Shown in pieces: positions 50,891 through 58,983 of a stretch of DNA of 64,000 nt. The stretch covers positions 7,626,001-7,690,000 of the forward strand of contig NZ_CP065958.1 in NCBI RefSeq assembly GCF_041270065.1, in the 5' to 3' direction. Below the pieces are notes generated by a model, which was given only the letters and a program-made list of their open reading frames with translations, did not search any database and was not told the origin of the DNA. Position 1 is the stretch's first letter. The number at the start of each line of letters is the position of its first letter. This DNA comes from Streptomyces fradiae. GTDB lineage: Bacteria; Actinomycetota; Actinomycetes; Streptomycetales; Streptomycetaceae. The translations under genes were made by a program, and so were the position numbers.

Positions 50891-52054
50891 TCAGTGTTCG
50901 AGCACGGCCGGCGGCGGGCTCCACCGGCGCGAGCGGTTCACCGTGGACGAGACCCCGTAGTCCTTCTTCAGGTGCTCCGGGATGGCGTAGTGCATCACCC
51001 GGCCCCGGGTCAGCGAGGACAGCTCGAACACCGTGGTGAGATGGCCGAGGCGGTCGAGGACCCAGGCGCCCAGCGGGGAGCGGTCCTCCACGGTCTCCAG
51101 GACGCCCAGGACATGTGGGACCGCCTTCACCACGGTGTCCCACGGGGTGCGCGGCACCTCCAGCCAGTCGGCGCAGGTGTCGCCGACGAGATGGCGGATC
51201 AGCGCGGAGACGATCGGGTCGAAGAAGGTGCCCGGCACGACCTCCTCGTACAGGTCGATGAGCTGGCGGGTCAGCAGCGCGCCGTCGTCGGACGGGCCCA
51301 TGTGCCGGAGCATGTAGAGGTCGAGGAAGCGGCGTGCCTCGTCGAGGTCCTTCGGCACCGCCTCCTGGTCGACACCGAGCATGGCGCCGACCACCCGCCA
51401 CGCGTAGTAGTAGGCCTCCGCGCCCTCCGTGGACATGTGGATGCCGAGCCGGTGCAGACTGTCGAGGACGAGCATCGAGAAGAACATCTGCCCGCCGATC
51501 ATGTCCTCCTGACAGATCGGTACCCCAAGGGTCGCGGTGTCCCAGCGGCCCTCCCGCTTCAGATGGTGGCGGATGGCGGCGTGCAGCAGCCGCACCTTCT
51601 GCGCGGCGGGTACGAAGCGGCCGCCCGCCTCGAAGGCGTCGGGCCGCATCAGATACAGCGTGAACTGGCCGGTCTCCGCCATCCGCTTCGACGGGTACTT
51701 CAGACCGTGCGTCGTCGCGAGCAGCTTCGCCACGTGCGGGACGAGATAGCAGGCGGGCATCGCGGCGAAGGACAGCGCCGTGGTGATGTGCACGTCGTTG
51801 TCGGCGAAGAAGAGCCGGGCCTGCTCCATCTCGCCCCAGTCGACCCAGGACGGCGCCGCGCTCGTGGAGTGCAGATACTCGCGGGCCACCTCGGGCAGCC
51901 CGTCCGGGAGCGGCGCGCCGGTCGTGGAGACGTACCTCATCAGCGTGTTGAACTTCCCGACCTCCCCGCGCTCGAAGAGGGTGGCGACCGTGGCGTCGGC
52001 GAGTTCGTCGCCGGCCAGGCGCAGGGCGTCCATCGACGCCTCGGTGGGGATCAT
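50891..52054 (-). CDS. MpaB/Lcp-type haem oxygenase (DUF2236)
   Basis: The 387-residue protein belongs to the oxygenase-MpaB (DUF2236) family, which includes rubber oxygenase Lcp and binds haem b. Family blocks are SKRMAETGQFTLYLM, KVRLLHAAIRHHL (the region of the axial His) and GVPICQEDMIGGQMFFSM. There is no signal peptide, so it is cytoplasmic, unlike secreted Lcp. It lies 40 bases downstream of a polyprenyl diphosphate synthase gene on the same strand, suggesting oxidation of an isoprenoid product. AAGGAG lies six bases before the ATG. The reaction itself is inference. Confidence 0.85.
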   Translation of the reverse strand: MIPTEASMDALRLAGDELADATVATLFERGEVGKFNTLMRYVSTTGAPLPDGLPEVAREYLHSTSAAPSWVDWGEMEQARLFFADNDVHITTALSFAAMPACYLVPHVAKLLATTHGLKYPSKRMAETGQFTLYLMRPDAFEAGGRFVPAAQKVRLLHAAIRHHLKREGRWDTATLGVPICQEDMIGGQMFFSMLVLDSLHRLGIHMSTEGAEAYYYAWRVVGAMLGVDQEAVPKDLDEARRFLDLYMLRHMGPSDDGALLTRQLIDLYEEVVPGTFFDPIVSALIRHLVGDTCADWLEVPRTPWDTVVKAVPHVLGVLETVEDRSPLGAWVLDRLGHLTTVFELSSLTRGRVMHYAIPEHLKKDYGVSSTVNRSRRWSPPPAVLEH

Positions 52055-52094
52055 GCGGGACTCCTTCGGAGCGGTCGTGGGGAGGGGGAGGCGG

Positions 52095-53147
52095 TCAGGA
52101 CAACCGGGTCGACGCCGAGTGGGCCAGCGAGGTGAGCGCGGCGACCGTGGCGCGCGGCGCGTCGAGACCGTCGAGCGCGCCCAAAGCCTCGTCGACCCGG
52201 GCCGCGATCATGGCCTCCACGCGCTCCGGCGCCCGCACTCCGCGCATCAGCGCCCGCACCTCGTCCAGGCCCTCGTCGCCCTTCTCGTCGGCGAGCAGCG
52301 CGGTCAGCCGCCCCCGCTGGGCCGGGTCGGCGAGCCGCCAGGTCTCGGCGAGCAGCGCGGTGGGCCGCCGCCCGCGCAGATCGTCGTCGTCGGCCTTGCC
52401 GGTACGGGCCGGGTCGCCGAACAGGCCGAGCAGGTCGTCCCGCAGCTGGAACGCCTCCCCGAGCGGCAGCGCGTACGCGGAGTAGCCCTGGCTCAGCCGC
52501 GGTGCGGCCCCGGCCAGCGTGCCGCCGATCAACAGCGGCTGTTCCACCGTGTACTTGGCGGTCTTGTAGCGGACCACCTTGAGCGAGGCGGCGGTGTCGG
52601 GAGCCGCGCCCGTGCGCAGGATCTCCAGACACTCGCCCGCGACCAGGTCCCGTGCCAGCGCCGCCCACAGCGGCCGGGCCCGCGACAGGTACGCGGCGGG
52701 CAGCCCGCTGGTCACGAACAGCTGCCCGGCAAGCGACATCAGCAGGTCCCCGACCAGCATCGCGAGCGACCGGGCGGCGCCGCCGCCCCGCGGATGGTGC
52801 GGCACGGCGGCGCGCAGCGCCCGGTGCGCCGTGGGCCGCCCGTGCCGCAGCGGGCTGTCGTCGATCAGGTCGTCGTGCACCACGGCCGCCGCGTGCACCA
52901 GCTCCATGGACGCCGCCGCGCGCAGCAGCGCCTCGCTGTCCGGCTGCCCGGCGCCGCGCCAGCCCCAGTAGCAGAACGCCGCCCGCAGCCGCTTGCCGTG
53001 CGCGACCGCCGCCTCCAGCTCGGCGGCGACCGGCCCGAGCGAGGCATCGACGTCCACCAGGAGGTCGGCCTCCTCGGCGACGAAACGGTGCAGCACCTCG
53101 TCGATCCGGGCCCGGAAGGCGCCCGCCTCCCAGGCCTCAGTCGTCAT
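52095..53147 (-). CDS. Polyprenyl diphosphate synthase
   Basis: The 350-residue protein is an all-helical trans-isoprenyl diphosphate synthase. The first Asp-rich motif is VVHDDLIDDSPLRHGRPTAH (about residue 90) and the second is QLRDDLLGLFGDPARTGK (about 230). KTAKYTVEQPLLIGG lies between them. It condenses isopentenyl diphosphate units to a prenyl diphosphate; residues ahead of the first motif (AASMELVHAAAV) do not allow a firm guess of chain length. Its ATG lies inside the upstream small gene (11-base overlap), so translation is coupled. Confidence 0.9.
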   Translation of the reverse strand: MTTEAWEAGAFRARIDEVLHRFVAEEADLLVDVDASLGPVAAELEAAVAHGKRLRAAFCYWGWRGAGQPDSEALLRAAASMELVHAAAVVHDDLIDDSPLRHGRPTAHRALRAAVPHHPRGGGAARSLAMLVGDLLMSLAGQLFVTSGLPAAYLSRARPLWAALARDLVAGECLEILRTGAAPDTAASLKVVRYKTAKYTVEQPLLIGGTLAGAAPRLSQGYSAYALPLGEAFQLRDDLLGLFGDPARTGKADDDDLRGRRPTALLAETWRLADPAQRGRLTALLADEKGDEGLDEVRALMRGVRAPERVEAMIAARVDEALGALDGLDAPRATVAALTSLAHSASTRLS

Positions 53148-53472
53148 CGCCCGGAACCGCAGCCGTGCCCGTAGCCGTAGCCGTAGCCGTAGCCGCAGCA
53201 GTGTCCGCGCTCGTGTCCGCCCCGCGCCGGCTCAGGACGTGCTGGGCGAGCACCTCCAGATGCGCCGGCGGCACCGCCGCGTACCGGTCGAGGGCGAGCC
53301 GCCCGCGCGCCCGCAGGTCCTGCTCGGCGTCCTCGACCAGCTGCGCCGTGTCGGAGCGCCGTAACAGCCCCCGTACCGTCCCCAGGGCCGAACCCAGCGT
53401 GCTCACCGCGAGGTCCGCGAGCCCCGCCACAAGCAGCACCGCCTGCTCGTCCCTGCCGCTCTCCCGTGTCAC
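53137..53472 (-). CDS. Small helical protein with a TTA codon, first gene of the polyprenyl operon
   Basis: The 111-residue protein has an amphipathic helical core (AVLLVAGLADLAVSTLGSAL, TAQLVEDAEQDLRARGRLALD) and an Ala-Thr repeat tail from a hexanucleotide tract. I do not recognise it. Codon 37 is TTA (Leu, 53364-53362), which in Streptomyces needs the developmentally regulated bldA tRNA. Because the polyprenyl synthase gene starts inside this one, the whole operon may depend on bldA. GGGAAC precedes the GTG at 53472. Confidence 0.78.
   Translation of the reverse strand: MTRESGRDEQAVLLVAGLADLAVSTLGSALGTVRGLLRRSDTAQLVEDAEQDLRARGRLALDRYAAVPPAHLEVLAQHVLSRRGADTSADTAAATATATATGTAAVPGDDD
53162..53199. 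repeat. Hexanucleotide tandem repeat at the end of the small operon-leading gene
   Basis: Five consecutive copies of GTAGCC (with end variants) encode Ala-Thr dipeptides on the minus strand, shortly before the stop codon. Confidence 0.85.
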
Positions 53473-53567
53473 ACCGTTCCCGTTCTCCGTGATCCGCCGT
53501 GGTCGCGGACCAGGGTGGGGGCGCGTCCGGCGGTGCGTACGGGGAACTCACCAACGGGTGAAACGGA

Positions 53568-54905
53568 TCAGGCCACCTCGGCGGAGCCGACGGTCAGCGC
53601 GCCGGTCAGATGCGCGTACGCCATGTGCGCGTGCAGCCGGACCCCGGTCACCAGGGTGTCGTCGTCCGCATAGAAGCGCGGGTTGTGGTTGGTGACCAGG
53701 CCACGGCCGCCGGGGACCGGCACCGGACGGCCCGCCGCGTCGAGGGTGGCGTCCTGCACGCCGAGCATCACATAGAGGCCGCCGAAGCGGTTCACGAACT
53801 CGGACACGTCGTCGTAGCCGAGGGTGCCCCCGGTCTCCACCACCCGCTCCTCGCCCACCACCCGGCGCAGCGTCGGCAGGCCCGCCGCCACCCACGCGGC
53901 CGAGTTGTGGACCGGCGGCACCGGCTGCAGGAAGTCGACCGCGGCCGTCGCCCCGTACGCGGCGGCCGTGTGCTCGGCGAGCACGGCGAGCCGCCGCTGC
54001 ACCTCGGCCATGTCCGACTCCACCGCGCAGCGCACGGTGCCCCACAGGGTGACGGTCTGGCCGATGATGTTGAACCGGCCGACGTCCTCCACGTGCCCGA
54101 TGGACACGGTCACCGGGTCGAACGCGGAGACCTGACGGTAGATCTGGCCGATTCCGGTGAGGATCCCGCCCGCTGCCGGCATCGGGTCGATCCCCTGCCA
54201 GGGCGTGGAGCCGTGCGTCTGATGCCCGGTGACGACGATCCGCACCAGCGTCGACGCGGCGTACTGGTTGCCGATCCGGTAGCCCACGTACCCCTTGGGA
54301 TACGGCGTGACGTGCAGGCCGAACACCATGCTCGGCACCGGGTCGGCGCACGCGCCCGCCGCCAGCATCGCCCGCGCCCCGCCGTCCTCGTCGACCGGCG
54401 GGCCCTCCTCGGCCGGCTGGAACACGAACAGGACGGTGCCGGGCAGCCGTTCGCGCACCCCGGCGAGCACGCTCGCCGCGCCCATCAGCATGGCCGTGTG
54501 GCAGTCGTGCCCGCAGGCGTGCGAGACCGGGAACGGGCCGCCCGGATAGTCCGCGTCGACCGTCTCCGACGCGAAGTCGGCGCCGCACAGGTCCTTCACC
54601 GGCAGGGCGTCGATGTCCGCGCGCAGCGCCACCGTCCGCGCCCCCGGCCGGCCGCCGCGCAGCACCCCCACCACCCCGTGGCCCGCGATCCCCGTGCGTA
54701 CCTCGTCCAGGCCGAGCGACCGCAGATGGCCGGCGACCAGGGCCGCCGTCTTCTCCTCGCGGTTGGAAAGCTCCGGATTGCGGTGCAGATGGTGGCGCCA
54801 GGCGACGACCTGCCCGGCCGTCGCCTCCGCCGCCCGGTCGAGCGCGCCGCGGATCTCGTCGTGCGTCGGTTCCGCCGTGGGCTCCGCCGTCGGGTCCGTG
54901 CTCAC
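53568..54905 (-). CDS. M20-family amidohydrolase
   Basis: The 445-residue protein is an M20D-type zinc amidohydrolase (hippurate/IAA-amino acid hydrolase-like). Metal-binding and core motifs are RADIDALPVKD, SHACGHDCHTAMLMGAA (about residue 125), LFVFQPAEEGPP (about 165), and the dimerisation domain with HGSTPWQGIDPMPAAG. It cleaves N-acyl amino acids or related amides. The first 15 residues are a Thr/Glu/Pro repeat (TAEPTAEPT). GGAGG lies five bases before the GTG at 54905. Confidence 0.9.
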   Translation of the reverse strand: MSTDPTAEPTAEPTHDEIRGALDRAAEATAGQVVAWRHHLHRNPELSNREEKTAALVAGHLRSLGLDEVRTGIAGHGVVGVLRGGRPGARTVALRADIDALPVKDLCGADFASETVDADYPGGPFPVSHACGHDCHTAMLMGAASVLAGVRERLPGTVLFVFQPAEEGPPVDEDGGARAMLAAGACADPVPSMVFGLHVTPYPKGYVGYRIGNQYAASTLVRIVVTGHQTHGSTPWQGIDPMPAAGGILTGIGQIYRQVSAFDPVTVSIGHVEDVGRFNIIGQTVTLWGTVRCAVESDMAEVQRRLAVLAEHTAAAYGATAAVDFLQPVPPVHNSAAWVAAGLPTLRRVVGEERVVETGGTLGYDDVSEFVNRFGGLYVMLGVQDATLDAAGRPVPVPGGRGLVTNHNPRFYADDDTLVTGVRLHAHMAYAHLTGALTVGSAEVA

Positions 54906-55014
54906 CAGGGCCTCCGTAGGGATCGGTTCCAGGGACGGACGTCCCGCTCGCGCCCAGCCTGGCACGCCGCGGCCGCCCTCGCGGCGAGGACGGCCGTACG
55001 GCGCACGCTCCGGG

Positions 55015-56697
55015 TCAGGCGCCCGGGAACACCGGCGCCGCGCGTTCCAGGATCGCCGCCGTGTCCACGCCGTGCGGCAGGGTCCCGAAGGCGATGCCCC
55101 AGTCGCCGTCCAGGCGCGAGGCGCAGAAGGCGTCGGCGACCGCCGGGTGCCCGTGCCGGACGAGCAGCGAGCCCTGCAGCACGAGGGCGAGGTGCTCGAC
55201 CAGACGGCGGGCCCGGAACTGCAGGGCCGCCGGGTCGTCCAGACCGGCCAGGTCCTTGCGGAGCCGGGCGACCGCCGCGTCCAGCCGCCGGTCGGCGCCG
55301 GCCGCGAGGTCCACCTCGGCGAAGAAGGCCTCCACGGCGGCCGGCTGCTTCGCCATCGCGCGCAGCACATCGAGCGCGGCCACGTTGCCCGAGCCCTCCC
55401 AGATGGAGGGCAGCGGCGACTCGCGGTAGAGCCGGGGCAGGTCGGAGTCCTCCACATAGCCGTTGCCGCCCAGGCACTCCAGAGCCTCGGCCGCGTGGAC
55501 GGGGGCCCGCTTGCACACCCAGTACTTGGTGACGGCGAGCCCGAGCCGGCGCAACTGGTCCTCCTGCGCGTCGCCGGCGGCCGCCCGGTCCACGGCGCCC
55601 GCGAGCCGCAGCGCGGCGAGGGTCGCGGCCTCGGCCTCGACCGCGAGGTCGGCGAGCACATTGGTCATCAGCGGCTGCTCGACGAGCCGGGCGCCGAACG
55701 CGCTCCGGTGGGTGGCGTGGTGCACCGCCTGCACGAGGCCGAGCCGCATCCCGGACGCCGAGCTGATCGCGCAGTCGAGCCGGGTCATGTTCACCATGCG
55801 GATGATGGTGGCGACCCCGCGGCCCTCCTCTCCGACGAGCCGCCCGAGCGCGCCCTCGTACTCGATCTCGCTGGAGGCGTTCGACCGGTTGCCCAGCTTG
55901 TCCTTCAGCCGCTGCAGCCGGATCGCGTTGCGCGAGCCGTCGGGCAGCACCCGCGGCACCAGGAAGCAGGAGAGCCCTCCCCCGTGGCCTTCGGCACGGG
56001 AGGTACCCCCAGGCACCTGCGCGAGGGTGAGGAAGACGTCCGACATCGGCGCCGAGGTGAACCACTTGTGCCCGGTCAGCGCGTACGTCCCGGGCTCGCC
56101 GGTCGGCACCGCCCGGGTGGTGTTGGCGCGCACGTCCGAGCCGCCCTGCTTCTCGGTCATCGACATGCCGGCGATGATCCCGCGCTTCTCCGTCGGCACC
56201 CGCAGGCCGAAGTCGTACGTCGTGGAGGTCAGCAGCGGCTCGTACACGGCGGCGAGCTCCGGCTCGGCGCGCAGCGCGGGCACGGCGGCGTACGTCATGG
56301 AGACCGGGCACAGGTGCCCCGCGTCGGCCTGGCCCCAGACGAACACCTTCGCGGCGCGGGCCACGTGCGCGCCGGGCCGCTCGTCGGCCCACGGCGCCGC
56401 GTGCAGGCCGTGCCGGACGGCCGTGGTCATCAGCTCGTGCCAGTACGGGTGGAACTCGACCTCGTCGATCCGGTGCCCGTAGCGGTCGTGGGTGCGCAGG
56501 ACGGGGGAGTGGCGCTCGGCGAGCCGCCCCCACTCCTGGGCCCGGGCGTCACCGGCGAGCCGGCCGAGCTCGCGCACCTCGTCCTCGGCCCAGCCGGCGC
56601 CCTCGCGGCGCAGCGCCTCCAGGAGCGCCGGGTCGCCGGCGACGTCGTAACCGGTGAGCGGCGGAACTTGGTTGGTGACCTCATGCGTGGTCGGCAT
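55015..56697 (-). CDS. AidB-like acyl-CoA dehydrogenase
   Basis: The 560-residue protein is an acyl-CoA dehydrogenase of the AidB type, with the N-terminal marks RHSPVLRTHDRYGHRIDEVE and FHPYWHELM, flavin-site regions GMSMTEKQGGSDVRANTT and FTSAPMSDVFLTLAQ, and the C-terminal LGGNGYVEDSDLPRLYRESP. AidB proteins are induced by alkylation stress in E. coli; many actinobacterial copies serve lipid oxidation. An in-frame insert of about ten codons (PGGTSRAEGHGGGLS) interrupts a region where homologues read PGGLSCFL. Its start overlaps the end of a TetR gene by 17 bases, so the TetR gene probably precedes it in the same transcript. Confidence 0.9.
   Translation of the reverse strand: MPTTHEVTNQVPPLTGYDVAGDPALLEALRREGAGWAEDEVRELGRLAGDARAQEWGRLAERHSPVLRTHDRYGHRIDEVEFHPYWHELMTTAVRHGLHAAPWADERPGAHVARAAKVFVWGQADAGHLCPVSMTYAAVPALRAEPELAAVYEPLLTSTTYDFGLRVPTEKRGIIAGMSMTEKQGGSDVRANTTRAVPTGEPGTYALTGHKWFTSAPMSDVFLTLAQVPGGTSRAEGHGGGLSCFLVPRVLPDGSRNAIRLQRLKDKLGNRSNASSEIEYEGALGRLVGEEGRGVATIIRMVNMTRLDCAISSASGMRLGLVQAVHHATHRSAFGARLVEQPLMTNVLADLAVEAEAATLAALRLAGAVDRAAAGDAQEDQLRRLGLAVTKYWVCKRAPVHAAEALECLGGNGYVEDSDLPRLYRESPLPSIWEGSGNVAALDVLRAMAKQPAAVEAFFAEVDLAAGADRRLDAAVARLRKDLAGLDDPAALQFRARRLVEHLALVLQGSLLVRHGHPAVADAFCASRLDGDWGIAFGTLPHGVDTAAILERAAPVFPGA
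55976..56010. repeat. Hairpin-forming in-frame insert in the AidB-like gene
   Basis: The segment can pair CCTCCC..GTG with CACGGGAGG across a GCCTTCGG loop and is followed by TACCCCC. It encodes the extra codons GTSRAEGHGG. Similar GGTACCTCCCGTGCC-type sequences are, as far as I recall, scattered through Streptomyces genes and intergenic regions. Confidence 0.6.
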
Positions 56698-57298
56698 CGG
56701 GAACTCCCAGGGCTCGCAGGGTGAAGGTGACCAGTGCGGGGACGGTGCCGGGCCCGGGGGCCCCGCCCGTCAAGGGGCCGATCAGCGCCTCCGCGCCCGC
56801 GCCGACGAGCGCGGAGGCGGTCAGGACGGCGTCCTGGGGCGGCAGTTCGCCGGCCCGTACCCCGTCCGTGATCCGTTCGGCGAAGACGTCGCGGAACGCG
56901 CGCCGGAAGACCAGGCGTTCGGCGTCGACGGCCGGGTCGACCGGCTCGGCGAGCAGCGCGTAGGCGAGGCGCGGCGCCTTGAGGGCGCGGCGCGCGAAGG
57001 TCTCGATGACCGCCACGACCCGGTCGGCGGCCGTCCGGTGGGCGCCGAGCGCGGCGGCCTCGGTGACCGCGGCCACCTCGCGCTCCACGACGGTCCGGAA
57101 CAGCTCCACGGACAGCTCGGCCTTGCTGGGGAAGTGGCGGTACACGCTTCCGGTCGCGATGCCCGCCCGCGCGGCGACGGCGGCCACGGTGCAGCCGGCG
57201 TAGCCGTGTTCGGCGAGCAGACCGAGGCCCGCCTCGACGACGGCGGTGCGCTGTGCGTCGAGACGGGCCTGGACGGCGGGCGTGCGGCGGTAGACCAT
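56681..57298 (-). CDS. TetR-family transcriptional regulator
   Basis: The 205-residue protein has a TetR helix-turn-helix (VVEAGLGLLAEHGYAGCTVAAVAARAGIATGSVYRHFPSKAELSVEL in sense, residues 20-65) and a helical ligand domain. It lies upstream of the AidB-like acyl-CoA dehydrogenase gene, and the two overlap, as in fatty acid or acyl-CoA regulated operons. A palindrome just upstream of its start is a likely autoregulatory site. The ATG at 57298 has no clear ribosome binding site; a GTG at 57322 lies inside the palindrome. Confidence 0.88.
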   Translation of the reverse strand: MVYRRTPAVQARLDAQRTAVVEAGLGLLAEHGYAGCTVAAVAARAGIATGSVYRHFPSKAELSVELFRTVVEREVAAVTEAAALGAHRTAADRVVAVIETFARRALKAPRLAYALLAEPVDPAVDAERLVFRRAFRDVFAERITDGVRAGELPPQDAVLTASALVGAGAEALIGPLTGGAPGPGTVPALVTFTLRALGVPDADHA

Positions 57299-57305
57299 GC
57301 AAGAA

Positions 57306-57322
57306 GTGAAGCAGTGATTCAC
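57306..57322. promoter_or_regulatory. Operator-like inverted repeat upstream of the TetR gene
   Basis: GTGAA-GCAGTGA-TTCAC lies 8 bases upstream of the TetR start codon in an AT-richer stretch. A compact inverted repeat at this place is typical of TetR autoregulation. Confidence 0.5.
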
Positions 57323-57395
57323 AGCTTCAGCAAGGGTCCGCGCCGGGCCGCCGCGGGAGGGGGCGGGGGATGGGCGGCCCGGTCCGGCTCCGGGG

Positions 57396-57983
57396 TCAGC
57401 CGGTGAAGATCTCCACGAACGACCACAGGGCGAGACCGGCCATGCAGACGCCGCCGATCCGCTGCACCGTCTTCAGCGGGACCCGCTTGGCGATGAACCG
57501 GCCGGCGATCAGGGCGAGCGCCGAGACGGTCATCAGGGCGGCGGCGGAGCCGATGGCGGTGGACCAGGTGCCGTTGGTGGCGGCGAGGTTGGCGGTGGTG
57601 ATCTGGGTCAGGTCGCCCCACTCGCTGATGAACACGGCCATGAAGGCGGTCGAGTAGACCGGCCAGAAGCCGGTGACCGTCCTGCCGCCCGCCTCGTCCT
57701 CGTTGTCGTCGTCCCCGCCGCCGCGCAGCAGCATGAAGGCGCCGAAGCCGAACAGGAGGGCCGAGACCAGCTTGACGGTCCAGCCGGGCAGCAGCCCGAT
57801 GAGGCTGCCGGCGCCGACGGCGATGGCCACGTGCACGATGAACGCGGACGAGGTGCCGAACCAGACGTACAGCGGACGCATCCGCGTGCCCATCGCGAGG
57901 GACGCGAACATCGTCTTGTCGGGGAGCTCGGCGAGGAAGATCAGCCCGAAGGCGGTGACGATCGCCAAGGGGTCGAGATGCAT
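57396..57983 (-). CDS. TMEM165/GDT1-family cation exporter (probably Mn2+)
   Basis: The 195-residue protein has six transmembrane helices and the two family signature motifs ExxDKT and ExGDxT: FLAELPDKTMFASLA (about residue 18) and FISEWGDLTQITTANLA (about 120). Bacterial members (MneA/MntX relatives) export manganese. This fits the Mn2+-type riboswitch in its leader. The ATG at 57983 is preceded by a weak site in the leader RNA. It forms a single-gene unit. Confidence 0.9.
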   Translation of the reverse strand: MHLDPLAIVTAFGLIFLAELPDKTMFASLAMGTRMRPLYVWFGTSSAFIVHVAIAVGAGSLIGLLPGWTVKLVSALLFGFGAFMLLRGGGDDDNEDEAGGRTVTGFWPVYSTAFMAVFISEWGDLTQITTANLAATNGTWSTAIGSAAALMTVSALALIAGRFIAKRVPLKTVQRIGGVCMAGLALWSFVEIFTG

Positions 57984-58097
57984 AACCGGAGAGGCTCTCT
58001 GCTCGGCCGGGCCCGGGACCGACACGGCGCCTCGGCGGGCGACGGGAGGACCACTCGGCCCGGCATGACGAACCACGCCCACGGAATGCGGACGCGG

Positions 58098-58214
58098 CGT
58101 ACTGCCTGGCCGAAGGTCTCGCCCGCCCGCGCTGTCCGCGCGGACCCGGTCACCGGGAACCCGGGGGTTCCAGTGTGTCGACGACCGGTTCGCAGGGCTA
58201 CTCCCCTTCGCTGC
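58098..58214 (-). promoter_or_regulatory. Mn2+ (yybP-ykoY) riboswitch upstream of the TMEM165-like gene
   Basis: On the minus strand the leader begins AAGGGGAGTAGCCCTG and continues CGGTCGTCGACACACTGGA, then a variable stem, and closes with CGAGACCTTCGGCCAGGCAG. These are the conserved 5' and 3' blocks of the yybP-ykoY aptamer, which senses Mn2+ and turns on export genes. It ends 114 bases before the TMEM165-like start; a following GC-rich segment could form the expression platform. Confidence 0.78.
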
Positions 58215-58280
58215 CCACCAGTGTATCCGACCTCGTGTCTCGGGTTCGTGGACGCTGTCGAGCAGGCTGCGTGAAGGGAA

Positions 58281-58295
58281 GTAGACAGTGTCTAC
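58281..58295. promoter_or_regulatory. Palindromic operator upstream of the TetR/MFS operon
   Basis: GTAGACA-G-TGTCTAC is a perfect 15-bp palindrome, and a further TAGACAG half site follows at 58306. It ends 22 bases before the TetR start codon and is a likely site for autorepression of the operon. Confidence 0.7.
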
Positions 58296-58317
58296 GAAGA
58301 TCGGATAGACAGGCCCC

Positions 58318-58983
58318 ATGCCCGCAGACGCACCACAGCACCGCCCGGAAGGCGCATCCTCCGCCGCCCCCGAGGAGACCCTGCGCGACCGCCTCGTCCG
58401 CACCGGCGTCGAACTCGTCGACGCCGAGGGCGCCCAGGCGCTCACCCTCCGGGAGATCGCCCGCCGCGCCGGGGTCTCCCACGGCGCGCCCCGCCGCCAC
58501 TTCCCCACCCACCTCGACCTGCTCTCCGCCATCGCCCGCGAGGGCTTCGCCGAACTGGGCGCGCGTGTGACGGAAGCGGACGACCCGGCGGGCGCGCCGC
58601 GCGCCCGGATCGAGGCGCTCGCCCGCTGCTACCTGGACTTCGTCCGGGAGCGGGGCGGGATGTACGAGCTGATGTTCCGGCACGACCTCCTGGAGAGCGG
58701 CCGGCTCGGCCTGCGCGACCTCAGCCTCCCGCTGTTCGCCCACCTCACCGACCTGGTCGCGGCCGCCCGCCCGGCCACCGCCGACCCGGTCGCCGCCACC
58801 GGTGCCCTGTGGGCCAACCTGCACGGCATCGCCCAGCTGTGGCGCTGGGGCAGCCTGCGCCTCGCCACCGGCGCGGAGGACCCGGCACCGCTGCTCGCCG
58901 CCGCGCTCGACGCCCACCTCGGGCGGGCGGACGGGGCGGCCGGACCGTCCGCGTCCGCCGCCCCGGCCGGAGGTGCCCGATGA
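58318..58983 (+). CDS. TetR-family transcriptional regulator
   Basis: The 221-residue protein has a TetR helix-turn-helix (GVELVDAEGAQALTLREIARRAGVSHGAPRRHFPTHLDLL in sense, about residues 30-70) and a TetR_C ligand domain with LARCYLDFVRERGGMYELMFR. Its stop codon overlaps the start of the MFS gene (ATGA). It probably represses the operon through the palindrome just upstream and responds to a substrate of the exporter. Confidence 0.9.
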   Translation: MPADAPQHRPEGASSAAPEETLRDRLVRTGVELVDAEGAQALTLREIARRAGVSHGAPRRHFPTHLDLLSAIAREGFAELGARVTEADDPAGAPRARIEALARCYLDFVRERGGMYELMFRHDLLESGRLGLRDLSLPLFAHLTDLVAAARPATADPVAATGALWANLHGIAQLWRWGSLRLATGAEDPAPLLAAALDAHLGRADGAAGPSASAAPAGGAR

